From positions 182,318,348-182,382,347 of the forward strand of contig CM024753.1 of NCBI GenBank assembly GCA_014218235.1: 64,000 nucleotides of DNA, in the 5' to 3' direction. Below, one piece after another: positions 43,006 to 53,848 of the stretch. Each line of letters begins with the position of its first letter. Position 1 is the stretch's first letter. The position numbers and the translations under genes are program-made. Under the pieces are notes generated by a model that did no database searches, was not told the origin of the DNA, and saw nothing but the letters and a program-made list of their open reading frames with translations. This DNA comes from Colocasia esculenta (lineage: Eukaryota; Streptophyta; Magnoliopsida; Alismatales; Araceae).

Positions 43006-45411
43006 TGATGTTCAGTCTGTCCCCATGTAATTTTAATTAATTACATGTTTATTTTGGTGATTAACAAAACCAAACAAAACCCTATCAAAAAGTTCTAACA
43101 CATATTTCATAAGTCTTAAGTACAGGAAATATACCAAGGTCAAACAAGCCAATATTGGTAAGTATTACCTTTCTGAAGCTTTAATCATTTCAAGATCATA
43201 TTTCTCTAAGTCCACACCGACTCCTGTTGAAAGCCACAATGATTTCCTTATGTGTGTATCGATTTCAATAAAGCTATAACGATTTGATATCATAACAATT
43301 TCTTTATAAGACTGAGATATCATGTGGTTTCAAACAAGTCGTTCCCGTAACGATTCTTTAAGTCATCGTAACGATTTTTTTAGAACTCGTAATGACTTGC
43401 CCATCGTAACGATTCCTTAAGTCATCGTAACGATTTCTTCAGAACTCGTAACGACTTGCCCGTCGCAACGACTCTTTAAGTCATCGTAACGATTTCTTTA
43501 GAACTCGTAACGACTTGCCCGTCGTAACGATTCTTTAAGTCATCGTAACGATTTCTTTAGAACTCGTAACGACTTGCCTGTCGTAACGATTCTTTAAGTC
43601 ATCGTAACGATTTCTTTAGAACTCATAACGACTTGCCCGTCGTAACGATTTGTTAAGTCTTCATAACGATTTCTTCGTTGAACACATCGACTTGCTTTCC
43701 ATAACGATTTGTTAAGTGTTCATAACGATTTCTTTGTTGAACACATCAACTTGCTTTTCATAACGATTTGTTAAGTCTTCATAACGATTTCTTCGTTGAA
43801 CACATCGACTTGCTTTCCATAACAATTTGTTAAGTGTTCATAACGATTTCTTCGGTGAACACATCCACTTGCTTTTCATAACGATTTGTTAAGTCTTCAT
43901 AATGATTTCTTTGTTGAACACATCGACTTGCTTTCCATAATGATTTGTTAAGTGTTCATAACGATTTCTTCGGTGAACACATCGACTTGCTTTGTTAAGT
44001 GTTCATAACGATTTCTTCGTTGAACTCATCGACTTGCTTTCCATAACGATTTGTTAAGTCTTCATAATGATTTCTTTGTTGAACACATCGACTTGCTTTC
44101 CATAATGATTTGTTAAGTGTTCATAACGATTTCTTCGGTGAACACATCGACTTGCTTTGTTAAGTCTTCATAATGATTTCTTCGTTGAACTCATCGACTT
44201 GCTTTCCATAACGATTTGTTAAGTGTTCATAACGATTTCTTCATTGAACACATCGACTTGCTTTCCATAACGATTTCTTCAGTATTTATGATGACTCCTT
44301 TAATGAATACAACGATTTGCTCTCCATAATGACTTGTTGGTATTCATAACGATTTCATAAGTCATATAGACAACGACTTTATGGTTTATATCGACTTGAT
44401 ATTTATCTTATCTCTTAAAGCGTTGAATAGTCAAAGTCTTCTCTTATTTGTCTGACTGTTGTGCATTTAATGAAGACATAGCGTATCTCTGCATGCATGC
44501 AGATGATATCTTTTCATTATCGTGCATATTCTGTCAACATCTATTAGAACAAGCTATTTGGCATTACTATTTTGGTGAATATTCACATCAACGTTTACTG
44601 ACAATAAGAGACAGCCTAGCTGTCTACTGTTCTAGCATTTAATATGTGCAGGGTCCTATAGACATTCTGTCATACAACGTTGGACCATATAGATGCCAGA
44701 AGACCTTATCTCTTTGCATGCTCAACTGGATAAAAGATTGTTGAAGCTTCCAAATGTCAAGCAGTCTAACGTCTACCAATCTAAGAGACAACGGTTACTT
44801 CAACGGCCATATTTCAAATGGAGATATAAATACAAGACAGAAGATCAGAAGAATACAAGGAATCTTGAGAGAGCTCGTGTAGTTCTGAGAGTCTACTGTG
44901 TTTCTAGATCTTCTACTCTCAGTCCTGCTTGCTTCAGATCTTAGCTTGTTGAAGCTTGATCTAGGGGCTTGTTTTTACTGCTTACCTTTGCTGTGGTTGT
45001 TCCCTTCAGTGTTGAAGGAAGACCTGGTGGGGTATCCAGGGTGTTGTTGTTCCCTTCTGTTGTGAAGGAAGACCTAGTGGGGTATCCAGGGTGGTGTAAT
45101 TCCCTTCGTGTGAAGGAAGACCAACTGAGCTGGGTGTTGTAGTGTCCATAAGGGGACTGTACCCTAGTTAGTGGAATCCTGAGTTGTTGCTCAGGGACTG
45201 AACGTAGGACTCCTAAGGAGAGGAGGTTCGAACCAGGATAATTTCTTGTGTTCTGTGGTTGTTTTTCTTGTGTGATTGCTCTTTGAACTAACTGTTACTA
45301 ACCTTCATCGAAGAACGTCTTTGTGTGAATGTTTTAAGTACAGGTACTAATCAAATATTTTTAAAGACCCATTCACCCCCCCCCCCCTCTGGGCTTGTCA
45401 ACTGGGCAACA
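43006..45411 (+). repeat. Copia-B 3' LTR
   Basis: Partner of 31423-33754, 74 bp longer. The tandem array (about 43331-44345) has a different unit composition and includes shortened units where CGACTTGC joins directly to TTTGTTAAG (near 43985 and 44150). TATA box at 44825-44832. A C run at about 45376-45387 is longer than in the 5' LTR. Confidence 0.95.
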
Positions 45412-45416
45412 ACCAA

Positions 45417-46411
45417 GAGTGGAGGTACCCTATGTGGCACCTGTACCACCACCAATAATGGCAGCAGAAGAGCCAGTGATGCAAGTTGAAAAGTTTTTGA
45501 GGTTGCAGCTGCCCACTTATACAGGAGGGCCGAATCCAGATACGACAGAGCACTGGATTCATGAGGTTGAAAGGGTCTTTACGACAATGAGGTGTCCAGC
45601 AGCGGATAAAGTTGTGCTAGCCACATACTAGTTGAGAAGTTTTACACAGCAGTGGTGGCGTCTGAAGATGCAAACCACCTTTGCAGGCAGATCAGAGGAG
45701 GTTATTACCTGGTCGGAATTTCTCGAGGCATTTAATGACACATTCTTTCCACTTCAAGTGCAGCAGGCAAAAGGAGAGCAATTTCGGACACTTCAGTAAG
45801 GTAATACCTTAGTTTTAGAATATCAGATGCAATTTATGGCACTTAGCCGATATGCACCTTATGTAGTATCAGATAATGCTATGATGGTTGAATATTTTAT
45901 TCGGGGTTTGAGAGAAGAGTTGCAGATTGCGGTAATACCATTAATGTGTAGATCAGTTGAGGAAGCAGCCCAGGGAGCAGCTACTCTTGAGAGGTCTATT
46001 CGGGCTCGTCAGGCAAGTGGGTCAGGTTTGGGTAGTTTTCGGCTACCTCAGCAGGCAGCAGGAGTTAGTAGGGGAAAGGCTCCAGCAGGACCTTCTTCTT
46101 CAGGTTTTGGTAAGTGGGGTCAGAAATTAAAGCAAGTATTCAAGGGCAAAGGAAGAGGAAGAGGGGGTCGTCAGCAATTTCAGCAGGGGCGTGGTTACAC
46201 GCCAGAGGTAGAAGTATCGCAGCAGAGTACTGCCAGACAGCCTACTATTCCACCAGGTTATAGATGTTATAATTGCAATCAGCCAGGGCATTTGATCCAC
46301 AATTGCCCTTACCCAAGGGAATATGGGTATGGTAGAGGTGTTCAGCAGCAGCCCCAGTAGTCTTTAATAGGCCATGGTGGAGGTGTACCACAGCAGCGAG
46401 GTAGAGCCTAG
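45417..46411 (+). pseudogene. gag: E4 gag, main part
   Basis: Continues the frame started at 31236. It holds the gag core (FLRLQLPTYTGGPNPDT, WWRLKMQTTFAGR, NDTFFPLQVQQ, ALSRYAPYV, MMVEYFIRGLREEL), a Gly/Ser/Arg-rich basic tail and a CCHC knuckle CYNCNQPGHLIHNC near 46264. Stops interrupt it at 45629, 45797, 46358 and 46409; in E1 the first two positions are Gln. No frameshift is present. The product would have formed the particle. Protein is 35-60 percent-range similar to E1 gag by eye, so E1 and E4 are separate lineages of the same group. Confidence 0.9.
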
Positions 46412-47030
46412 GTTATGACTATGACCCGTGCCCAAGCGGAGGCATCGAATATGGTAGAAGGTATTATACCTATTTATGATTATTCAGCAAGAGTTTTATT
46501 TAATTCGAGTGCCTCTCATTCTTTTATTTCCGAAGAATTCCTGAATTGTATGACTCATCCTTTGGAAGAAAAGTCTTGTGAGTTTGTAGTGGAGATTCCT
46601 TCTGGTGAGTTTATGCTCACTTCGAGCTACATAGATGAAGCTCCTATTGTGATTGAAGGGAACCAGATGCTGGGTCGGTTATATGCCCTGCAATTGATAG
46701 ATTATGATATTATTTTGGGAATGGATTGGCTTGAGACCTATGGAGCAATGTTAGATTGCAGAAAGAAAAGGATCAGGTTTTGTCATCCTAATGGTGTGGA
46801 GTTTGAATATCAAGGTATGCCTTTTTGTACTCCTAAGTTTATAATTTCTGCAATTAGAGCTAGAAAGTTGATAAATGCAGGATGTGTGGCTTATTTAGCT
46901 TCAGTGAGTGTGGTAGAGGCTAGTCAGTCAGTAGAGGCAGTTCCCGTGGTTAGGGAATTTTCCGATGTTTTTCCAGAAGATTTGCCTGGTTTAGCTCCAC
47001 ACAGAGAGGTGGACTTTACTATTGAGTTAC
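46412..47030 (+). pseudogene. pol: E4 aspartic protease
   Basis: Same frame as gag, from TMTRAQAEASN. The domain shows the family layout (FISEEFLN, CEFVVEIPSGEFMLTSSY, DYDIILGMDWLE, GAMLDCRKKRI) ending before the RT linker (VVREFSDVFPEDLPGL). The active site that reads LIDPGAS in E1 is LFNSSAS here: the catalytic Asp codon is Asn (46502-46504) and two neighbours are changed, all explicable as C-to-T type changes. The enzyme could not have worked. Confidence 0.9.
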
Positions 47031-48400
47031 TACCAGGTACCATGCCGATCTCTAAAGCTCCATATCGGATGGCACCAGCAGAGCTTAAAGAGTTGAAAAA
47101 GTAATTAGAGGAGTTATTGCAGAAAGGGTTTATTAGACCGAGTCATTCCTCGTGGGGAGCACCGGTGTTGTTCGTGAAAAAGAAAGATGGTAGTTTTCGC
47201 ATGTGCATAGATTACAGGAAGTTGAATGATGTGACTATTAAGAATAAGTACCCATTACCGAGAATAGATGATCTGTTTGATCAGTTGCAGTCAGCAAAGG
47301 TATTTTCTAAAATTGATTTGAGATCTGGGTGCCATCAGTAAAGGATTAAGGAGGAAGATATAGATAAAATAGCATTTAGAACCAGATATGGTCACTATGA
47401 GTTTGTGGTTATGTCATTTGGGCTAACCAATGCTCCTACAACTTTTATGGATCTAATGAAGAGGATTTTTCATTCATACATGGACCAATTCATTGTGGTC
47501 TTTATAGATGATATTCTGATTTACTCAGCATCTGAAGAGGAGCATGCAGCGCATTTGTGATTTTCCTTGCAATTATTAAGAGATAATCAGTTGTTTGCCA
47601 AATTCAGTAAATGTGAATTTTGGTTAAAGGAAATTTAGTTCTTGGGTCACGTCATATCAGCTGAGGGAGTGGCAGTTGACCCAAGTAAAGTGAAAGCAGT
47701 GATGAAATGGGAAGTGCTTAAGACAATTACTGAAATAAGAAGCTTTTTGGGGTTAGCAGGCTATTATAGGCGTTTCATTCAAGATTTTTCTAGAATTGCG
47801 GCACCCATGACTAGACTGACTAGAAAGGGTGTACCATTTGTATGGTCTGGTGAATGTCAAAGAAGTTTCATGGAATTAAAGAAGAGGCTTACAGCAGCAC
47901 CTGTGTTGACATTACCAACAGGTAATGGTGGTTTTGTTGTGTATACAGATGCATCTAGAAGGGGGCTTGACGCAGTGTTAATGCAGCATAGCAAGGTAAT
48001 TGCTTATGCGTCCAGGAAATTGAAACCAGCAGAAGAGAATTACCCCACTCATGATTTAGAGTTAGCAGCAGTTGTGTTTGCCTTAAAGATGTGGAGGCAT
48101 TATCTTTATGGTGAAAGATTTGAAATTTTTACAGATCATAAAAGTTTAAAATATATCTTTTCCCAGAAAGATTTGAATCTCCGTTAGCATAGATGGGTGG
48201 AGTATTTAAAAGATTATGATTTTAGTTTGGCTTACCATCCGGGTAAGGCCAATGTGGTAGCTAATGCCTTAAGCAGAAAAGCCTATTTAAGTCAAATGAT
48301 GATTAAGGAATGGAAGTTATATGAGGAGATAGCAGAGCATTCTCTGTACGTGCCAAGTAGTCAGCAACGGGCAATATTAGCTAGTAGTGCTGTGGAACCG
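47031..48400 (+). pseudogene. pol: E4 reverse transcriptase and RNase H
   Basis: RT motifs: FIRPSHSSWGAPVLFVKKKDG, YRKLNDVTIKNKYPLPRID, SKIDLRSG, FVVMSFGLTNAP, the active site FIDDILIYS near 47505. RNase H: YTDASRRGLDAVLMQ, PTHDLELAAVVFAL, FTDHKSLKYIF, YHPGKANVVANALSRK. Stops at 47102 (TAA), 47339 (TAA), 47558 (TGA), 47636 (TAG) and 48185 (TAG) break it; E1 has Gln, Leu, Arg, Gln and Gln there. RNase H keeps the Asp of FTDHKSL that E1 lost, but has Asp for Gly in GLGAVLM and Asn for Asp in VVADALS. No frameshift. Confidence 0.92.
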
Positions 48401-49813
48401 TCACTGTATTGGCAAATTGTTGAGGCCCAAAAAGCAGATGTGAATTTAGCTAAGATTATGAAAATGGAAGGAGTTACTATTGATGATAACTGTGTGGTCA
48501 GGCTCAGAGGCAGGTTATTTGTGCCAGCAGAAAGAGAAGGAAAGCAGAAAGTATTAGAAGAGGCCCATAAATCCTGGTACACTATTCACCCCGGCAGTAC
48601 TAAAATGTATCAGGATATGAGGAAGCATTTTTGGTGGCCTCATATGAAAAAGGAAATAGCAGAATTTGTCGCAAGATGTGCTATCTGTCAACAGATTAAG
48701 GTAGAACATCAGAAGCCTGGAGGTCTATTGCAATCGTTGCTCATTCCACGATGCAAATGGGATGATATTGCTATGGACTTTGTAGCAGGTTTGCCAAGGT
48801 CAGCAGCAGGACATAATGGAATATGAGTATTTGTTGACAGATTAACTAAAGTGTGTAGGTTGGTAGCAATAAGTATGTCTTGGACAGTGGACAGATTAGC
48901 GAAAGTTTATGTTGATAGAATTGTTCCACTGCATGGTATTCCGAAGGCTATTGTATTTGATAGAGATCCAAGGTTTACTTCTGGCTTTTGGAGGAGCTTG
49001 CAGAGAGTAGTTGGCACCGAGTTGAGATATAACTCAACTTATCATCCCCAGACGGATGGTCAGACAGAAAGGACTATCCATACAATTGAAGACATGTTGC
49101 GAGCTTGTTGTTTGGTTTGGGGAGGTAGCTGGGAACATCATTTAAGTATGGTTGAGTTTGCCTATAACAATAGTTATCATACCAGTCTTGGGATGGCACC
49201 ATATGAAGCTCTATATGGAAGACCATGTAGAACCCCATTGAACTGGCATGAAGTGGGGGAAAGGCAGATGGTGGGTCCTGAATTAATTCAACAAACCACG
49301 AAAATAGTGAAGCTTATTAAAGAAAAATTGCAGGCAGCTCAAAGCAGGCAGAAGAGTTATGCTGATAATCAGAGAAGACCACTTCAGTTTGAAGTGGAAG
49401 ACTTTGTTTTTCTAAGAGTTTCTCCTAGTAAAGGAATTATGAGATTTGGCAAGACCAGAAAGTTGAGTCAAAGGTATGTGGGACCCTTTCAGGTGTTAGA
49501 AAGAATTGGGGAAACAGCTTATAGACTTGATTTGCCAGCTGATTTTGCAGATATTCATGATATTTTCCATGTTTCTATGTTAAGAAAGTGCATTGAAGAT
49601 CCAGCGCAGATAATTAGTTACCAAGGTGGTGACTTGAGACCGGATATGACTATGCCAGAGTATCCAGTGCAGATTACTAGCTGTATGACAAAGAAGCTGG
49701 GAAATAAAGAAATTGAATTAGTTAAGGTGAGATGGGAGAATAGGTTGGGTGGTGAGGATACCTGAGAATTAGCCGAGGAAATGGCTAAAGGGTATCCTTA
49801 CTTATTTGAGTAA
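48401..49813 (+). pseudogene. pol: E4 integrase with C-terminal chromodomain
   Basis: The zinc domain is H...HPGS...CAICQQ (about 48570-48690). The DDE core has Asp in AMDFVAGLP, Asp in FDRDPRFTSGFW and Glu in DGQTERTIHTIEDML, followed by the GPF-type module (QRYVGPFQVLERIGETAYRLDLP). The last about 50 residues form a chromodomain-like segment (LVKVRWENRLGGEDT-stop-ELAEEMAKGYPYLFE), the region by which chromoviruses are thought to target heterochromatin. Stops are TGA at 48824 and TGA at 49763; the second replaces the expected Trp of the chromodomain. The natural stop is TAA at 49811-49813. All catalytic residues are present apart from the stops. Confidence 0.9.
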
Positions 49814-49901
49814 AGTTTTGCATTTCTTTTTAGACGATAGTACTTGTAAATATGTGTGATGAAACTTCTTGTATTTAAGTTATGAATTTCGAGGTCGAAA
49901 T

Positions 49902-49921
49902 TTATTTTTAGAAGATAGTAA
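49902..49921 (+). other. E4 polypurine region before the 3' LTR
   Basis: TTTTTAGAAGATAGTA directly precedes TGTAACG of the 3' LTR. It is not a classic long purine run; the same layout before the LARD 3' LTR supports its role as plus-strand primer. Confidence 0.5.
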
Positions 49922-52217
49922 TGTAACGTCGCGTATTTTTCGGATCCTTGTGGATCTTGTGTTCAGCGTTTGTGAATCCAATGTGTGGCCAATGTGACTT
50001 ATGTTCGGTGTGCGCATGCATTTTTGGAGCTTACTGGGCCGATAGTTTGGGCCTACAGCACCCCAGGGTTCGCTGTCTGTGATCGCGACAGCAGGGGGTA
50101 TCGCGTTCTGAATGCGACACTCTTGCCCGTCGTGTTCTTGTTGCCGCTTTGTAGCGCTGATCGTCTACATGTGCGCCACATGTTGGGTGTAGGGCAACCT
50201 GCGGACGTCAGCCTTGAGAAGGCGATGCCCAGGTCCGTCGCGATCAGGTCGCAACGGAACCATCCGTCGTGTTCTCAACCACAAATGCAGCTTAAACCCT
50301 GCTGGCCGGAACAGAGCACAACATGTTCTATTTGGCCAGGGGAGGTGCTGCGCGGGTTTTCTGGAGAATTTCGGCGTGGAAGCTTGCGGTTTGGCATGTT
50401 CTCGTCGTGGGGAGTTCGTGTGAAGCGGGGGAAACACCGAGAAATCGCCGTTCTGCGTGTTCTTCACAGAGGTAGGATAATTCCTCCCATTTTTGGGCTG
50501 TAGATCGCGGGTGACAATTGTTCGACTTGTTATTTGTGTTTCCAACAATAGATACCATGACTAGGGACTCACAAAAGCATGAAAAACACAAATTAATGGT
50601 GGTTTGCATAGCATAGAATGGTAATCCGTGGAGAGGATCCCGGATTAGGGTTCCTGCCTGTGAAGGCGACGGAACCCCCTGTCGCGATCTGAACACGTCA
50701 GGTCGACCCGTCGCGTTCAGGTGAGGAACGCAACATGTTTGTGCGTCACGTTTATGTGATTAACGCTCCATATCGGGCCGTCGCATTCTGAAGGTGACAC
50801 AGGCCCATGTCACGACCACAACCGAGTGGTCTGAATGTGCATGATTTATGTGATATGATTATCCGGTTGTTATTATTCGACGTATTTGAGAATACCGTGG
50901 GTGCATTGGCACCTGTAGAGCTCTGGGGGCGCATGTTTTCGAGGCTAGCATGTTGGTTACGTAGCTAGCCAGTGGTTTGTGTGTTGGCGTGATATGCACG
51001 TGAGTTGCACTATGTTCACGTGTTGTGGACAGTTGTTACTTGAGGTTTACGTGATGTTTCACATGGTTTGTGTGTGACCTGCACGTGCTTCTGTATGCGT
51101 GGCAAGTAGTACGACGCCTACCGTGGTTACCTCTCTAGTTGGGTGCCCCAGGTTCTTCGTGAGCCAGGCTGTTAGTTCGGGGCTTTGTCCCGGTACTTGT
51201 GTTGTACCGTCGAGGTCTGTGTCGTCTGACCTGGACACCCTCACTCCTTTGTTTGAGTTGTACGTCCGACTGAGGGAAAGACGACAGTGGGACAGTGACT
51301 CTTGTGTTTGTTTTTAGTCACTTGTAGCGCGCTCTTAGTTGGGGGTACGAACACCGGTAGTCGACACTGGTCCCTAGCTAGTCCTTTTCCAGTGCCTCAC
51401 TCTAGGGTGCTCCGACCAGAGACCCTAAGGTGCCAGGCATGGGCCTGCAGTTGTGTGTCTGCAGGAGTGGTGTTAGTTGGTCTCCACAGTTGTTTGACTT
51501 TTCCATGTGGAGCGGCAGCTGAACCTTTCGTTCGTGGCTGCGAGACTGAGAAGTAGACTTGTGTTAGTTTGTCTGAGTCAGTCACTGGTGTCGCGAACCA
51601 GTTCACGTGGCTCGTGTGTGGCGGTCTCTACTGTAGCTCGTACACCTATTTGGGTTTGCCGTTTATTTATTACAGTTGCTTTACGTAGTCGGCAAACGGT
51701 GAGTACATTTACAGCTTTAATATCCTGCTTAGTTGTTCTATAAATTGCTAGCGCAATTTACTACTTCCGTACCTGTGTTTTGGTTTACTCGGTGTTGGGG
51801 GAGTTCCCTACTGAGCCAATGACTAGAGAGGCTCACCCCTACCCCCCCCCCCCCCCCCCCCCCCCACAGGTGTGGGCGAGGAGGACGTTTCGTTACCGTC
51901 GTCCAGTTCGGAGCCGTGTCACAGCGGTGTTGGACCAGCACCTCCAGCAGTGTAGTTTCTTTTCTCAGTTGTTCTAGTTTACCTCGGGGTATGCCTCTGG
52001 CTCCTGTACTTTCTTGTACTTTTGTTGAAATTTGGCTATGTAAATCTTGTACATGATATATGAGTTGGTGAATCATATATATGATTAGGTATGTTCCTTT
52101 GTGTTTTCACAGACGTGTGTATGATATCCCTTGCGAGGCTTCGGCCCGTTCGCGGGAGGCGGACTCGGATCAAGTTCGTTAGTGGTTTAACGGGCTTGAA
52201 TGGGGCATTCCGTCACA
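49922..52217 (+). repeat. E4 3' LTR
   Basis: Starts TGTAACGTCGCG, ends CCGTCACA, followed by the target duplication CCACG. CG-dyad clusters at 50085-50275 and 50650-50820; poly(C) of 24 at 51842-51865. The first 290 bp differ from the 5' LTR at about 27 positions by eye. Contains the 172-codon frame 49985-50503. Confidence 0.92.
49985..50503 (+). other. Open frame near the start of the E4 3' LTR, counterpart of the LARD frame
   Basis: A 172-codon frame starts 63 bp into the LTR, in LTR sense. It has a hydrophobic stretch near residue 50 (VVFLLPLC) and is Arg-rich at the end. The LARD LTRs (7379-7909, 13324-13698) and the E1 LTR (27232-27549) have open frames at the same place with similar translations. 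In the E4 5' LTR the frame lacks a start and runs only 29026-29361. No known domain; it could be chance openness in homologous CpG-rich DNA. Confidence 0.22.
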
Positions 52218-52222
52218 CCACG

Positions 52223-53184
52223 CTGGACCTTTGGACTATGTTCTTAGCATGGCTAGTGGTTGGTTAATGAATTCTACCTAACTGCTAGCACCAATCATGT
52301 GTGTTGCACAACTGTTACTATCGCCCGTTTAAACGTTGTTTTATGTGCATTAACCTATAGTTTCTCATCTGTACTCTATTCGCTCATCTATTCACGTTCT
52401 CTCTGCACTCTCGCCTATTCTTCAATTACTCTTCTCTATTCTTGGTACTCTCTATGGTGATTTGACTGATTGTCTAAAGATAATAAACATGACTAATGCT
52501 TGGCAATATAAAGGGCCCAGTCTGGTCCTGGGAGGTGCCCCCAAAAGTGATATTTCCTCGCGAGAGTTAATTGACCAGAGTGTTTAGCATTACACTCAAG
52601 TCCTATCTATCTCGACTATCTAAATGACAATCAAAGTGGTATACTATACTCGACTCGTGGTGCTATCATGTTGTGCTATTTGTGCTATGGCCATCCTGCT
52701 CTCTATGCTATATTTGAACTTGTGCTATTTGATTTGTACTATTGTGCTATCTCTTACTTGACATTACTTCACTCTCTCTTTATCATTAGTGACTCTGCCC
52801 TTTAATGCATTAATCATGTAAAGTATGCCCGCACCATGAGATATAAATCCTACTGGGCGTTGTCGCTCACCCTACATTATATGTTATTTGTGATCTCAGG
52901 TGAGACTGAGGAAGACACATACACTCATGATGATGGGGAAGACCAGGAGTGATTCAAGAGTGTCCTGGCATTCTAGTATCTTATTTCCTTCCATGTAATG
53001 AAGTCAATTGGGCCCTATGTAATGGCTCTGAATTAGTGGATGCGATAAACCTTAGTTGAATTATGAATGAAATACATTTGATTTAGTATTATTCAATTAT
53101 CTAATGGTTGATGTCTATTATACGCTCTATACTCGCTTACTTGCAACTGCCTCACGTTTCGATATTCCGCATCGGGGCGTGACA
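52223..53184 (+). repeat. Remnant LTR (E0), right part
   Basis: Continues 27664-28778 beyond E4. No coding signal. A block near 52510-52570 (GGGCCCAGTC..GTCCTGGGAGG..GCCCC) resembles one in the solo LTR near 2830-2880, and both end in GTGACA after an AT-rich tail. It ends at 53184; nothing resembling an internal region follows, so it is a solo or truncated LTR. Confidence 0.55.
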
Positions 53185-53690
53185 TCGGCAGTCGGCTGCC
53201 AGCCATCAGGCGTCGACCCATGTGCGATCAGTGTCCAATGTCGGGTAGTCGACATCCGGCTTCGGGTGACTAGCGGTTGGTTACTGATCATCGGGTGATG
53301 GCCCGGGCCATCAGCAGGTGGCAATGGATGGTTGGCGCCTAGTGGTTGGCATCCGGTGCTTGGTAGCCAAACATTTGCCAACTTGCGATCGGAGCCAGGT
53401 GGCCAGAGTTTTTCCGGCACCGATCTACTATTGGCGCCTAGTGGCCGGTGATCAGACAGTCAGTATTCGGCAGTCAACACCCAACGCCTGATGGCTGACG
53501 ATCCATCAATCAATGCTTGACAATCGATGTCTGAAACCTGACGGCCAAGGACCACAATCAGTGATCAGTAATCTAGCAGTCGATGGTCGGTACTTGGGAG
53601 TCGGGTCCAGTGCTCGGCAGCCGACATTTGGTAGTCGGTGCCCAACACTTAGGCGTCGGCACCCGACGCTTGACAGCTAGTGATAGATGA
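53185..53690. repeat. Degenerate GTCGGC / GCCGAC-rich repeat region
   Basis: About 500 bp built from short words such as GTCGGC, GGCAGTCGG, CCCGACGC and GATCGG/CCGATC in both orientations. A longer word, GGCGCCTAGTGG, recurs at about 53335 and 53435. I see no fixed period. It lies directly after the remnant LTR end. Its origin is unknown. Confidence 0.6.
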
Positions 53691-53848
53691 TCGCTAAAAG
53701 TTGTCATAACCTCATGTGTCTAAAATGTGGCACATCCTTCACTTTTTTTTTAAGAGAATAGAAGTTCATTTAGAGATAACTTTAGACGTTTTACCAAACA
53801 GTCTAAAAATGTAATGTCTTACCACTTTAAACATTAGACATCTAATAA

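Larger units (their letters stand above)
31423..45411 (+). mobile_element. Copia-B: 14 kb Sirevirus-type Ty1/copia retrotransposon
   Basis: Direct LTRs of 2332 and 2406 bp (ends TGATGTTCAG...GGGCAACA), primer binding site, gag, protease, integrase, RT, RNase H, two further open regions, repeated polypurine tracts, LTR. Flanking 5-mers GCCAA (31418-31422) and ACCAA (45412-45416) are a target duplication with one mismatch, inside E4 gag. At 14 kb it is long for a copia element because of the long LTR arrays and about 3.7 kb of extra ORFs after pol. Confidence 0.93.
28779..52217 (+). mobile_element. E4: full-length Tekay-like chromovirus (Ty3/gypsy)
   Basis: Two LTRs of about 2.3 kb (28779-31081 and 49922-52217) flank an initiator-Met primer binding site, gag, protease, RT, RNase H, integrase and chromodomain, with perfect target duplication CCACG at 28774-28778 and 52218-52222. 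Copia-B (31423-45411) interrupts gag. Removing Copia-B with one target copy joins gag exactly in frame, and the whole gag-pol then stays in one frame to 49813 with 11 stop codons and no frameshift. The LTRs differ by several percent by eye near their start, so it is older than Copia-A. It belongs to the same LTR family as E1 and the LARD. Confidence 0.93.
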
